A stretch of DNA of 64,000 nucleotides from Halobiforma lacisalsi AJ5. GTDB lineage: Archaea > Halobacteriota > Halobacteria > Halobacteriales > Natrialbaceae. Shown in pieces: positions 54,049 to 62,215 of this stretch. The DNA lies in the NCBI RefSeq assembly GCF_000226975.2, contig NZ_CP019286.1, forward strand, positions 1 to 64,000. The letters are read 5' to 3'. The position numbers and the translations under genes are program-made. The notes under the pieces were generated by a model. It was not told the DNA's origin. It saw only the letters and a list, made by a program, of their open reading frames with translations, and ran no database searches. Each line of letters begins with the position of its first letter. Position 1 is the first letter of the stretch.

Positions 54049-54246
54049 ATGGGCGATGAGCCCGTCGGCGATGACGACGAGTCGCTTGATGAAACTGAAT
54101 CGCGAAACGTGACGCTCAAACGGCGGACGCTCCGGGCGCTCGAGGAAGAGTATCCGCACGCGCTCGACGACCCGGAACGAGTTCGAGCAGCGATTCACGA
54201 CGCACTCGAGACTGGCGACTCGTCAGCCGACGAAACCGAGGAGTAA
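54049..54246 (+). CDS. Small ribbon-helix-helix-like DNA-binding protein
   Basis: 65 residues: acidic N-terminus, then RNVTLKRRTLRALEEEYPHA followed by a helix (DDPERVRAAIHDAL), matching the strand-helix-helix of CopG/Arc-like proteins. ATG 54049 is preferred over GTG 54034. Its position, divergent from the long leftward cluster, is that of a typical element repressor. Confidence 0.6.
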   Translation: MGDEPVGDDDESLDETESRNVTLKRRTLRALEEEYPHALDDPERVRAAIHDALETGDSSADETEE

Positions 54247-54529
54247 GCTGGAGCCCCGAAGTCCTTGGCCGGGAGTCGGGGTTCGTGAGTGGCTACGCCG
54301 TCGATCGTGGAAAAGCGTTCGGTCGGTCGTTATGGGTTGAGCAGGCGCAATACCACGCCGTTCACAGCGTGGATACGCGCCGTCACTCTGGGAAACGTAC
54401 CACCATTCTCACATTCTGGTTCCCATAATCAGTCAGACGGGGAAACACCCCATACAACACCAATTGTCTTAGCTCCAAGGTCATTGGAATAGGGGAAAAT
54501 AATAAGCTAACAGGAAGGAATCAAGACCC
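54247..54529. other. Intergenic region, no gene recognised
   Basis: Begins with a short GCCCCGA...TCGGGGTTCG-type inverted repeat (54252-54286), a plausible terminator for the putative repressor. The rest shows no coding pattern. It may contain the right boundary of the accessory element, but no repeat of the integrase-side sequence was found. Confidence 0.35.
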
Positions 54530-54634
54530 ATGAAAAGACGGGACGGGACGGCGGAAACAACGACGCCGGCCGATGCGTTCGACGCAATTCTGACGTTCAT
54601 GGAAAACGAACTCTCATTTGCGACAAGTCATTAC
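54530..54634 (+). pseudogene. N-terminal gene fragment, CheR-like
   Basis: Encodes MKRRDGTAETTTPADAFDAI followed by LTFMENELSFATSHYS before running into the TnpB element. The pattern of a helix ending in ELxFxTSHY resembles the N-terminus of haloarchaeal CheR methyltransferases. The rest of the gene is absent from the window, so this is a remnant. Confidence 0.4.
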
Positions 54635-54767
54635 AGCGGTAGCGAGGCGAAAGCCCACCCCTTCAGGGGTGGGATGAAGCCGACAACTGGGAAGCAAACC
54701 ACGGGCATCAGCCCGCCCGATATTCCCACGTTTTAAGGTCATCCAGGCATACATTACAATTGTAACC

Positions 54768-55826
54768 GTGGTCACGACGACCGTCACCACGACGTTCCAC
54801 AACCCATCCCGCGACCGCCGCAGGGAGTGGCAACGCGCCACCCACTTGTACCGCGACACCAAGCAATTCTGCATCAATGGGTGGGAATCCGACAGGTTTG
54901 GGATGAACGTGACCACGGCCAGCATCGATAATCCACTCTACTCAGCCATCCAGAACCAGGCCATCCGCGAAGCCAAGTCTGACTACAAAAAGGACGGCAT
55001 CGTGGAATACCACGCCAGCCAGCCGTTCGCGGTCAACAACCAGAACTGGGAGATTGACCGCACCGAGAACGGTTCCGTTGTCGTTGGGTTCCCCTGTATC
55101 TCAGGTTGGTGGTACACGCCTATCGACGTGTACGACGACATAGCCGACGACGTAGCCCGGCTCGTGGACGGTGAAGCCGACAAGTCCCGATTGCAGGTGT
55201 ACCGCCGAGGAGACGACTGGTTCTGTACGTTCACCGTCGAGTACGACGCCGAGACAGGCGAGGAGACGGCAATCGGCGTGGACATCGGCCACAACCACCT
55301 GCTCGCCGCCGACGCTGAAACGGGCGAGTCGATGCTGGTGTCCGGTCATGAGGCGAAATACGTCCGCCGCAAATATCGTTCCCTACGCGAGTCGCTTCAA
55401 GAAGCGGGTGCGCTTCGCGCACGGAACCGCGTGGGTAACAAAGAGGAGCGGCGGATTCGCGATCTCAACCACAAAGCCTCCCGTCGCCTCATCGATTGGG
55501 CCAAACAGTTCGAGAATCCCGTGGTGAAAATCGAGGACTTGGAAGGTATCAGAGAGGGAAGCGACTGGCGTGGCGTTCACTCGTGGCACTTCCATCAGTT
55601 GCAGGAGTTCATCGTCTACAAGGCCGAGCAAGCCGGGATTCGCGTCGAACAAGTTGACCCGTTCGAGACGAGTCAACGCTGTTCGGCCTGCGGTGCTGAA
55701 GGGTCGCGTGACGGCGACTACTTCTCGTGTTCCGACTGCGACCGTGGCCGCCACGCCGACCTGAACGCCGCCGAGAACATCCGTCAACGGGAGGGAGAAC
55801 CATGCACGGCGCAGCACTTCGGGTGA
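54768..55826 (+). CDS. tnpB: TnpB RNA-guided nuclease
   Basis: 352 residues with the complete RuvC set: Asp in [10 protein letters not shown] (~171), Glu in [10 protein letters not shown] (~255) and Asp in [11 protein letters not shown] (~330). The zinc finger [20 protein letters not shown] (~305-325) precedes the last Asp. The start is a GTG ([12 protein letters not shown]). The protein is guided by the omega RNA made from its own 3' region and cuts DNA next to a short target-adjacent motif, favouring retention of the element. All key residues appear intact. Confidence 0.88.
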   Translation: MVTTTVTTTFHNPSRDRRREWQRATHLYRDTKQFCINGWESDRFGMNVTTASIDNPLYSAIQNQAIREAKSDYKKDGIVEYHASQPFAVNNQNWEIDRTENGSVVVGFPCISGWWYTPIDVYDDIADDVARLVDGEADKSRLQVYRRGDDWFCTFTVEYDAETGEETAIGVDIGHNHLLAADAETGESMLVSGHEAKYVRRKYRSLRESLQEAGALRARNRVGNKEERRIRDLNHKASRRLIDWAKQFENPVVKIEDLEGIREGSDWRGVHSWHFHQLQEFIVYKAEQAGIRVEQVDPFETSQRCSACGAEGSRDGDYFSCSDCDRGRHADLNAAENIRQREGEPCTAQHFG

Positions 55827-56054
55827 CGCGACCCGTGCGGCCTCGTGGACTGAACACTCCACCGTCTGCTTCGCAGACGCCCGGCGTGACCGGGGAGGAA
55901 GGCCGCTTTGACCCGGCTGTACGCGCTGAAAAGTACGTCCGGGGTCGTAACCGGACGGCGACCGCTGACGCGGGACGCGAAAGCGTACTTCACCGCCGAG
56001 GAAACGCACAACCTGAATATCCCCTTCGGGGAATCCCACCCCTTTAGGGGTGGG
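55827..56054 (+). ncRNA. Candidate omega RNA of the tnpB element
   Basis: The non-coding 3' segment after tnpB ends in two hairpins, CCCC-TTC-GGGG (near 56021-56031) and the terminal CCCACCCC-TTTA-GGGGTGGG. In IS200/IS605 elements the RNA covering this end is the TnpB guide, with the guide taken from the flank after ~56056 (AGGAGGTCAATCGTCC...). Inferred from position and structure only. Confidence 0.55.
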
Positions 56055-56056
56055 AG

Positions 56057-56252
56057 GAGGTCAATCGTCCAAGCTGCCCATAACGCAGTCCACAACAGTA
56101 ATGACGAGTATTTGAGTCGGTTTTACGACCGGTTAGCACGGTGGAAGAACTCACAAAAAGCAATCGTGGCGACAGCACGGAAGATGTTGGTGTCTATCTA
56201 TCACATGCTCGACCGAGGCGAAGTGTACGATCCGCCAGGAGTGAGCGCATAG
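56057..56252 (+). pseudogene. IS110 family transposase, C-terminal fragment
   Basis: Encodes SIVQAAHNAVHNSNDEYLSR, FYDRLARWKNSQKAIVATAR and KMLVSIYHMLDRGEVYDPPG, the C-terminal part of the second domain of IS110/IS1111 transposases. It begins at the right end of the TnpB element and ends at a natural stop. The rest of the gene is not in the window, so insertion was accompanied or followed by deletion. Confidence 0.7.
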
Positions 56253-56559
56253 ACGAGGGATCTGAGGGCCGCCGGGCCGGCGGCCCTCAGTGGTCGGCCG
56301 AGGCCCTCCAAGAGCGACTGCTTTCGTCAGACAGCGACCGCACCGCATCACGATGGGGACCGCATATCGGCTGGGAAAGTAGCAGATTCTTGGACGGCGT
56401 AATCATTTTGTCGCCAGCGGTGGTTTGTTCGGACAGCAGCGTTTCCATAGGTGAAACTCCCACCGCTGAGCGGAATCGAAGATTCCGCGATGCTCGGAAA
56501 TCTTTGATTTCCATCCGCTCGGGATTTCTCCGCGTTCACGCGGAGGAGGATGTCAATCC
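56253..56559. other. Spacer after IS110 fragment
   Basis: Apart from the 29-bp palindrome at 56262-56290 and a CCGCGTTCACGCGG-like hairpin near 56529-56542, I see nothing here. No gene is supported. It probably includes the old IS110 right end. Confidence 0.4.
56262..56290. repeat. 29-bp near-perfect palindrome
   Basis: CTGAGGGCCGCCGG, a single G, then its exact complement. A 14-bp stem with a one-base loop, ten bases after the IS110 transposase stop. Either an element-end structure or a strong terminator; cruciform extrusion would be possible in supercoiled DNA. Confidence 0.9.
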
Positions 56560-56853
56560 CTATCCGCCCGAATCGAGCAGTTCACCGACGTACTGGTTTT
56601 CCCACTCTCGGCGTGCCTCGAGTTCTCGGCGACCACGCCGAGTAACCATGTAGATGTTCGTCCGCCGATCGGCTTGCCCCTTTTCGACAAGGCCTTTGTC
56701 GACAAGGGTGTCGAGGTTCGGGTAGAGCCGCCCGTGGTGGATCTCGCCTTCGTAGTAGTCCTCGAGTTCTTCTTTGAGCGCGAGTCCGTGTGGTTCGTCT
56801 TGCCCAGCGATCGTGTACAGCAGGTCGCGCTGAAAGCCAGTGAGATCGTACAT
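56560..56853 (-). CDS. PadR family transcriptional regulator
   Basis: 97 residues: LTGFQRDLLYTIAGQDEPHG (first helices), EIHHGRLYPNLDTLVDKGLV (recognition helix region) and a wing with RRTNIYMVTRRGRRELEARR. This is the compact haloarchaeal PadR-like winged helix. A TTTATC element on the leftward strand near 56875 lies the right distance for a leaderless transcript. Its C-terminus is the template for identifying the PadR tail in the chimera at 14510-14839. Target unknown. Confidence 0.82.
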   Translation of the reverse strand: MYDLTGFQRDLLYTIAGQDEPHGLALKEELEDYYEGEIHHGRLYPNLDTLVDKGLVEKGQADRRTNIYMVTRRGRRELEARREWENQYVGELLDSGG

Positions 56854-57305
56854 ATCTTCCCGTTGTTGTGTTGGATGATAAAAGTGTATTGTATCGAATA
56901 ATCAGATGGGATCATCAACAGTTTAAGTGGCCAATACCCCCTGATAGTAAAAGTTAGTCGGCCAACAAGTATTCAACAAAGAATGTTATAGTATAGCGTG
57001 ACAGGGGATGGGGGGACCAGTCGTTGCCAGATTGGACACAAAAAACCACCCCTGTCCGCCCCACGGCCTGTGACTGACACTCCTTTCGTGGGGTGCTTCT
57101 AATAGACTCGTCGCCAAAACTCGCCGTGGAGCGGTTCCTCTGAGATCGCGCCAGACGACAAGACTCGAGTATCTGAAACAGAAAATCATCTCGCCTTGCC
57201 TCGAATATCTCCCACAGTAAGCACAAGCCGAGTGTCTTCCGACACGGTCACGAGGCAAAGCAGCTGGCCGCTCAGATTATATGAGTATCACGTCTACCAT
57301 TAGCC
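56854..57305. other. Intergenic region upstream of the second orc1/cdc6
   Basis: AT-rich at its left (56860-57000), then GACAGGGGATGGGGGGACC near 57000. The TATA-like ATTATATG at 57276-57283 lies ~27 bases before the Orc1 start, suggesting a leaderless transcript. No repeats like those of the origin at 16.4-17.0 kb were seen, so I do not call a second origin. Confidence 0.5.
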
Positions 57306-58340
57306 ATGATCAGTGACTACGAGGTCCTCCAACCCGACGTCCAACCCGATCGGGAGGTCGTCGTTCATCGGGACACCGAAATTGACTACCTGACCGGCGT
57401 CCTCGAACCGTTGACCCACGGTGTCGCGCCGGGCGGGGCTTTCCTCTCCGGGCCACCAGGTGTGGGGAAGACGCTCGTCACGCAACTCGCTGTCGACGAC
57501 CTTGAGGAGGAAGCGGGTGTCGCGACCGCGTGGGTCAACTGTTTCTCGACACACTCGCGGCGGACCGTCCTGAAGCGTATCCTCGCGACGTTCGAGAATC
57601 GGACCACTCTCGAGTATCGATCGGTCGCAACCGACGATTTCGTGCCACAGATTCGAGCGGCGATCGATAAGCCGACGGTCCTGGTGCTGGACGAGGCAGA
57701 CCAGCTCGATGATATGCAGGTCGTCCAAGAATTGTACGGCACCTCCGATCTGACGCTAATTCTCATTTCGAATGAGCCGTGGGCCGAATGTGGAGCAGAG
57801 AACCCACAACTCAACTCGCGGATGACTTCACTGCAAGAAATTTGCTTCGAGAGCTACACCGACGCCCAGCTCGTCTCGATTCTCGAGCAGCGGCGGCAGG
57901 TCGGCGTCAAACGTGGCGTCGTCAACGATGCGGTTCTCGAATATATCGCTCGCGAGTCCGACAGTGACGCCCGGCAGGCGATCGCCCTGCTGTACCACAC
58001 TGTTCGCAACGCGCAACTGAATAACCGCGACGTGACCCCGACGCTGGTCGATCGATCGAAAGGCGATGCCCGCAGTCACGTCACCCGATCGCGGCTGTCC
58101 GCGCTCTCTCGAGAGCAACGACTGGCACTCGAGGTGCTAGCAGAGAGTGGGCCGGTGACAAGCGGAACGCTGTACGACGCCTATGAGGGCGCTAGTGACG
58201 ATCCGGTCACCGATCGCGCACTGCGAGACTGGCTCTCGAAGTTCGAAAAATACGAACTCGTGACCAATACCGGGCCGGAGCACGTACCCAAGTACGAGGT
58301 CCGGGAAATCGTCCTCGAGGAACTGGGGATATCCGCTTAG
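57306..58340 (+). CDS. orc1/cdc6: Orc1/Cdc6-like AAA+ protein (second copy)
   Basis: 344 residues. Walker A SGPPGVGKT (~46-54), Walker B VLVLDEADQL (~124-133), sensor LILISNEPW (~150), arginine in LNSRMTSL, and a C-terminal winged helix (ALEVLAESGPVTSGTLYDAY onward). It is shorter than the 426-residue protein at 15083 and only distantly similar to it. This belongs to the group of accessory haloarchaeal Orc1 proteins, many of which do not have an adjacent origin. It is followed by repeats and the recombinase-like gene. Confidence 0.9.
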   Translation: MISDYEVLQPDVQPDREVVVHRDTEIDYLTGVLEPLTHGVAPGGAFLSGPPGVGKTLVTQLAVDDLEEEAGVATAWVNCFSTHSRRTVLKRILATFENRTTLEYRSVATDDFVPQIRAAIDKPTVLVLDEADQLDDMQVVQELYGTSDLTLILISNEPWAECGAENPQLNSRMTSLQEICFESYTDAQLVSILEQRRQVGVKRGVVNDAVLEYIARESDSDARQAIALLYHTVRNAQLNNRDVTPTLVDRSKGDARSHVTRSRLSALSREQRLALEVLAESGPVTSGTLYDAYEGASDDPVTDRALRDWLSKFEKYELVTNTGPEHVPKYEVREIVLEELGISA

Positions 58341-58688
58341 CCGACTCGGGGGACACACGCCACTGATTCAACGATTGCAGCTGGATTTTATGTAAACTAT
58401 ACCTGATTATCCTCTTCGGCTGAGAGGGGGGGCATCATCTAAGTCACCAATAGTATTTCGAGCAGCAGCTGACTTCTTTCCCGCGGTTTTGCAAAACTCA
58501 CAGAAACGAAGGACTCCCAAACGACAATGTCGGGGTTGTACTGTCGTCAGGCTATTTGGGAGTCCGTCTCTTCTCCCAAACGACAGAGCATCCGATCTCA
58601 CAGGGGAATTATCAATATATGATATGTTCTTTTGTTGTACACAGCGTCTGACATACTTTCAATAGCGGCGGTTGGCAAATCCTGTGCA
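58341..58688. other. Non-coding region with repeats between orc1 and recombinase-like gene
   Basis: Contains a CCTCTTCGGCTGAGAGG hairpin near 58413-58429, a likely terminator for orc1, and the repeat cluster at 58511-58585 described separately. The last ~100 bases are AT-rich and should hold the promoter of the next gene. Confidence 0.5.
58511..58585. repeat. Inverted and direct repeats upstream of the recombinase-like gene
   Basis: GGACTCCCAAA (58511-58521) is perfectly inverted at 58555-58565 (TTTGGGAGTCC). CTCCCAAACGACA occurs at 58514-58526 and again at 58573-58585, with ACTGTCGT between the arms as a broken inverted partner. Paired inverted sites close to a tyrosine-recombinase-type gene suggest a recombination site or operator; iterons for the Orc protein are an alternative. 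Confidence 0.7.
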
Positions 58689-59855
58689 ATGCGACTGCGC
58701 CCTCTGATAGGCCGTTCACCAGCGGTCTATCTCGATCCAGACGAGTACGAACAGTTCCTCGAGGTGGCAAAAGACCAGGATGAACGAGCCTACCTCGGCT
58801 TCCGCATTGCTGGTGAGTGTTCGCCCCGAGTCGGGCGGATCGTCGAAATCAAACGCGGGGACTTCGTCGAGCCGACTGACCCGGATGTCGAAATCATCCT
58901 GCTGAAACTGACGAACACGAAAGACACCAGCGGCGACACAGAGGACGGGAAAGCGCGGACGACGTGGGTCCCGCGCTCTCTGTACGAGGCCATCGAGCAG
59001 TACTGTGATCGAAATGATATTGGATCGGACGAGCCCCTTTTCGAGATCGGTGCTGAACGACTGCGGGGCCTCATCAAGGCTGCCGGGCAGGAGGCTGCCG
59101 ACCAGTTCGGGATCGAGGCGTACAAACACATCACGCCACAGGATGGACGTCGCTACTACGCCACGACGATGTTGCGGCGGTACGACGTCAAACTCGAGAT
59201 CGTAATGGACCTCGGCGGCTGGGAGAGTCGAAAGGCGATGAAACCCTATCTCGACGTCTACCAACCCCGAGAGATCCAGGACGAACTCGCACGCGCGGGG
59301 ATCCTCGAGGTCGATGCGCCAGCCCCACCTCGGGAAACCGAGCTGCAGCGGCTCCACGAGGAAGTGCGCCGGCTGCGGAAGCTAGTCGAGGCCGACCGGA
59401 AGATCAGCAAGTACGACGTGAACTATCGGGAGGTCGCCGCACTCGATAAAGACGACTGGGGACAGTTCAAACACTGGCAGGAGCAGCTCGATGACAGTGA
59501 TCAAAAACGAGTCACTGACTTTCTTGCGGACACGGGGCTTGGCGCGATCACAACGTGGGCCCGGCTTGGCATCACCCAACTTCGGGATGAGATCAGAGCT
59601 GTTCGATACTATGGGCCCCGTGCGCTCGAACAGGCACGAACGGAAGGCGATCCGGTGATCGCAAGCGCGCTGTTTGTACCCTGGCTACTCGCCTACGGGG
59701 GGTTGTTGAATCACCTGGATGCACTCACCATCGATCCGATTACGGGCAGCGTCTCGGTCGCGCCGGAGCTAGTATTTGTGCTGGTGGTGGGATCATGTTG
59801 GATCGCATACTGCAGTATCGGCGATCTCGAGGTGCCGACTGAATCGTCGCAGTAG
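58689..59855 (+). CDS. Tyrosine-recombinase-like protein with C-terminal membrane segment
   Basis: 388 residues from ATG 58689 (MRLRPLIGRSPAVYLDPDEY). Residues ~1-210 follow the catalytic domain of haloarchaeal phage-type integrases: ECSPRVGRIVEIKRGDF (first Arg), HITPQDGRRYYATTMLRRYD (H...R box), GGWESRKAMKPYLDVYQP (candidate Tyr). No N-terminal core-binding domain. A coiled coil (~220-250) and a C-terminal hydrophobic region (two helices at ~315-375) follow. A membrane-tethered recombinase is unusual; it may be a DNA-binding relative rather than an active enzyme. Confidence 0.65.
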   Translation: MRLRPLIGRSPAVYLDPDEYEQFLEVAKDQDERAYLGFRIAGECSPRVGRIVEIKRGDFVEPTDPDVEIILLKLTNTKDTSGDTEDGKARTTWVPRSLYEAIEQYCDRNDIGSDEPLFEIGAERLRGLIKAAGQEAADQFGIEAYKHITPQDGRRYYATTMLRRYDVKLEIVMDLGGWESRKAMKPYLDVYQPREIQDELARAGILEVDAPAPPRETELQRLHEEVRRLRKLVEADRKISKYDVNYREVAALDKDDWGQFKHWQEQLDDSDQKRVTDFLADTGLGAITTWARLGITQLRDEIRAVRYYGPRALEQARTEGDPVIASALFVPWLLAYGGLLNHLDALTIDPITGSVSVAPELVFVLVVGSCWIAYCSIGDLEVPTESSQ

Positions 59856-59998
59856 TCGGTTACACAAAATCGAGGAGAAAGCTCACGACTTCAGTCGTGG
59901 GATGAATCCGACCACACACGACACAAACCATCCTCGATAGCCGACCGAGAGTTGATGTAGTGGTAGCATCTAATATAGATTGGCGTCTATCTAATCGT

Positions 59999-60388
59999 AT
60001 GCCACGCGGGTACAGTCGAGAGCGAACGTCGGTACACAACCTCCACTACCACTTCGTGTGGTGCCCGAAGTACCGCAAGCCGGTACTCACAGACGAGGTT
60101 GCCGACCGCCTCGAACAACTCATCGAGGAGAAAGCCGACGAACTCAACCTCGACATCCTCCGACTGGCAATCCAGCCCGACCACGTACACCTTTTCATCA
60201 CGGGCGACCCGAAACTCGCCCCGAACAAAATCGTCCAACAGGTCAAGGGCTACACCTCGCGGAACCTCCGTGATGAGTTCGACTTCGGCCTCCCCTCGCT
60301 ATGGACGCGCTCGTACTTCGTCTCCTCAGCAGGCGAGGTGTCGAGTCAGACCATCGAGGAGTACATCGAAGCACAGACTGGACGATAA
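59999..60388 (+). CDS. tnpA: TnpA, Y1 HUH transposase (IS200-like)
   Basis: 129 residues. The HUH motif is HVHLF (His-Val-His at ~62-64), the catalytic tyrosine is probably in IEEYIEAQ near the C-terminus, and NLHYHFVWCPKYRKPVL is the family N-terminus. It cuts and rejoins single-stranded element ends by recognising the terminal hairpins. ATG 59999 fits the family start. Full length. Confidence 0.92.
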   Translation: MPRGYSRERTSVHNLHYHFVWCPKYRKPVLTDEVADRLEQLIEEKADELNLDILRLAIQPDHVHLFITGDPKLAPNKIVQQVKGYTSRNLRDEFDFGLPSLWTRSYFVSSAGEVSSQTIEEYIEAQTGR

Positions 60389-60390
60389 CG

Positions 60391-61563
60391 ATGCGCCGAG
60401 AAGTCACCACCACGGTACGGGTCAAACTCCACTCACTCACCGAGCGGAAAACCCGATTCGTCGAACGCGAATACTCCGCGTTCCAAGACGCCGTTCACGG
60501 TGACGACGACGCGAACCTCTACTCCGCCACCAAGCAACAGGCGGACAAAGTCCGGTCGAACAAGAACCCGCGAGAGGACACCGAACAGCCTGTCGTCCTC
60601 CGCAACGACTGCATCACCATCGAACACGACGAGGACACGGTTCTCTCGTCGTGGTGGTTCAAACTCCCCGTCTACAACCCCGAGAAAGAACGCGGAGATA
60701 GCATCTGGGTTCCCGTCCGCGTCCCCGAGAAGGATACGCACCTGCTCACCGACGAGTACATCCGCGACTCGGAACTCGTCCACCGGGACGGTGAGTGGTA
60801 TATCCATCTCGTCTGCAAGCGGTCTGTGGCCGTCTCAGACGAGTACGACGATGTTCTTGCTGTTGACATGGGTGCGAAGTGGATAGCCGTCAGCACGTTC
60901 CTCTCTGACCGCGACACGCAGTTCCACGGCGCGGAAGTCCGTCGCGTCCGTGAACACTACAAGCAACTCCGCAAGAGCATCGGGAAGGCGAAGGTTCGCT
61001 CGGGAGCGCAGGTCATCGAACGCCTCGGTGACAAGGAATCCCGAACGGTCGAACACGAACTGCACCAAGTGGCGAACGAACTCGTCGCTCGCGCCCGCGA
61101 ACGCAACGCCGTCATCGTGTTCGGTGATATGACCGGGTTGCGCTTCGACAACGACAAGGGACGGTACGTGAATGACAAGACCCACAAGATGCCGTATGCG
61201 AAGATGACGAACATCCTCACGTACAAAGCCCACCTCGACGGACGAGAGTGCGTTCCGGTCAAGGAGTACGACACGTCCGTGACGTGTTGGCGGTGTGGGT
61301 CACAGAACACATCGCGGGAAGTACAGGGGCGTGTTGAATGCCACGACTGTGGACTGGACGACAACGGCGACAAGAATGGCGCGACGAACATCGGCAAACG
61401 AGCCGTCGGTAAGAACATTCAGAGTCCGCTATCGACGGTGGGGGCTGTTGTGGCTCAGCCCGAAACGCAGGTCGTACCCAAAGGAACCAATGGTGAGATG
61501 GAACCTGCGAACTCCCCAGACAACGTGGGCCTAACCCTCCGTGAGGGAAGCCCACGACTGTAG
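60391..61563 (+). CDS. tnpB: TnpB family protein (OrfB) with atypical RuvC-II
   Basis: 390 residues from ATG 60391, two bases after tnpA. RuvC-I Asp in LAVDMGAKW (~158); zinc finger CWRCGSQNTSREVQGRVECH with a second CHDC; the RuvC-III region is NGDKNGATNIG. The RuvC-II segment reads VIVFGDMTGLRF, with Asp rather than the Glu seen in the other TnpB here (KIEDLEG). A long C-terminal tail overlaps the right-end RNA region. Activity cannot be judged by eye; DNA cutting guided by the end-encoded RNA is the expected function. Confidence 0.85.
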   Translation: MRREVTTTVRVKLHSLTERKTRFVEREYSAFQDAVHGDDDANLYSATKQQADKVRSNKNPREDTEQPVVLRNDCITIEHDEDTVLSSWWFKLPVYNPEKERGDSIWVPVRVPEKDTHLLTDEYIRDSELVHRDGEWYIHLVCKRSVAVSDEYDDVLAVDMGAKWIAVSTFLSDRDTQFHGAEVRRVREHYKQLRKSIGKAKVRSGAQVIERLGDKESRTVEHELHQVANELVARARERNAVIVFGDMTGLRFDNDKGRYVNDKTHKMPYAKMTNILTYKAHLDGRECVPVKEYDTSVTCWRCGSQNTSREVQGRVECHDCGLDDNGDKNGATNIGKRAVGKNIQSPLSTVGAVVAQPETQVVPKGTNGEMEPANSPDNVGLTLREGSPRL

Positions 61564-61572
61564 TCGTGGGAG
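61430..61572 (+). ncRNA. Candidate omega RNA of the IS605-type element
   Basis: The 3' end of tnpB and the right element end contain CCCTCC-GTG-AGGG (near 61536-61547) followed by the terminal hairpin 61551-61570. Guide RNAs of TnpB come from this position, with the guide starting in the flank (AGAAGTCACAGTCC...). Inferred from location and folding only. Confidence 0.5.
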
Positions 61573-61575
61573 AAG

Positions 61576-62211
61576 TCACAGTCCAGAATTATTCTTCTCG
61601 GTGGGTTGGCCCTCCTCGGTGTTGGACTCGCTGTGGTTGGAACTGCAGTGGGTGTCTCCACCCCCCTCGCCGATTCTCAGCCGAATTCAACATTCGTTGT
61701 CTCAGAGGAGAACGTCACACTCGAGCACGGTGACGAACGGGCGGCCGTCGTCGAGGATATGAGTCATGTCAACCAGATCGAGATCGAACGCCAAGACGGC
61801 GGTACGTTCCACGTCAATACGACTACAGAGCAGCCTCTGACCGAAAGTGACCGCCGAGACGCACAGGCGATCGCTCGAAACAACGAGACCGTTCAACAAG
61901 CACTGGCGGATGTTGAGCAGTACAAGATGAGCGTCAACCCGATTCAAAAAATCTCAGCTGACGCGATGCAGACAACGACGATCTCCGGCCTCAACGAAAC
62001 GTCGACGAATAACAGCACGGAGACAACAACCTTCTCCGTCTCGACTGAAGGGCAGAACAAGAGTGTGACTATCGACCGTGAACCCACCTACCTCGAGGAT
62101 GAAGTGAGTGTCAGGGTATTAGATCCCAGTAGCGATGAGACGCACTACTCCATCACAGTGAATCTTGAAACAGAGACGGTCACGGGTATCACAGATTGGA
62201 CTGACCTGTAA
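61576..62211 (+). pseudogene. Surface/exported protein gene, 5' end cut by the IS605 element
   Basis: The open frame enters from the element end as SQSRIILLGGLALLGVGLAV, a signal peptide or membrane anchor, then continues as an acidic Thr/Asn-rich ectodomain with sequons (NSTF, NVTL, NETV, NETST). The natural ATG has been lost or separated by the insertion; a TTG at 61606 could still give a 201-residue product. Before insertion it was probably a membrane-anchored surface protein of unknown function. Confidence 0.6.
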
Positions 62212-62215
62212 GCTA

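Larger units (their letters stand above)
54640..56056 (+). mobile_element. IS1341-type (tnpB-only) IS200/IS605 element
   Basis: Bounded by matching hairpins, CCCACCCC-TTCA-GGGGTGGG at 54654-54673 and CCCACCCC-TTTA-GGGGTGGG at 56035-56054. It carries one gene, tnpB, reading rightward, and no tnpA. The ~225 bases between the tnpB stop and the right hairpin should encode the omega RNA. The left flank is a CheR-like fragment and the right flank an IS110 transposase tail. Exact cleavage positions are approximate. Confidence 0.75.
59876..61575 (+). mobile_element. Complete IS605-type element (tnpA + tnpB)
   Basis: Terminal hairpins CTCACGACT-TC-AGTCGTGGG at 59882-59901 and CCCACGACT-GT-AGTCGTGGG at 61551-61570 enclose tnpA and tnpB in the same direction, two bases apart. 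The right flank continues directly into a truncated gene for a surface protein (61576 on), showing where it inserted. All genes look intact, so it may be active. Confidence 0.85.

Noticed and set aside
24713-54529. Matching attL/attR core for the accessory element
   Set aside because: I compared the DNA before the integrase with the region after the putative repressor (54247-54529) and found no convincing shared core and no tRNA gene. The element limits are therefore approximate.
56854-57305. Second replication origin upstream of the second orc1/cdc6
   Set aside because: No repeated boxes and no inverted pair around an AT-rich core were found by eye; G-rich patches near 57000-57060 are not repeated.
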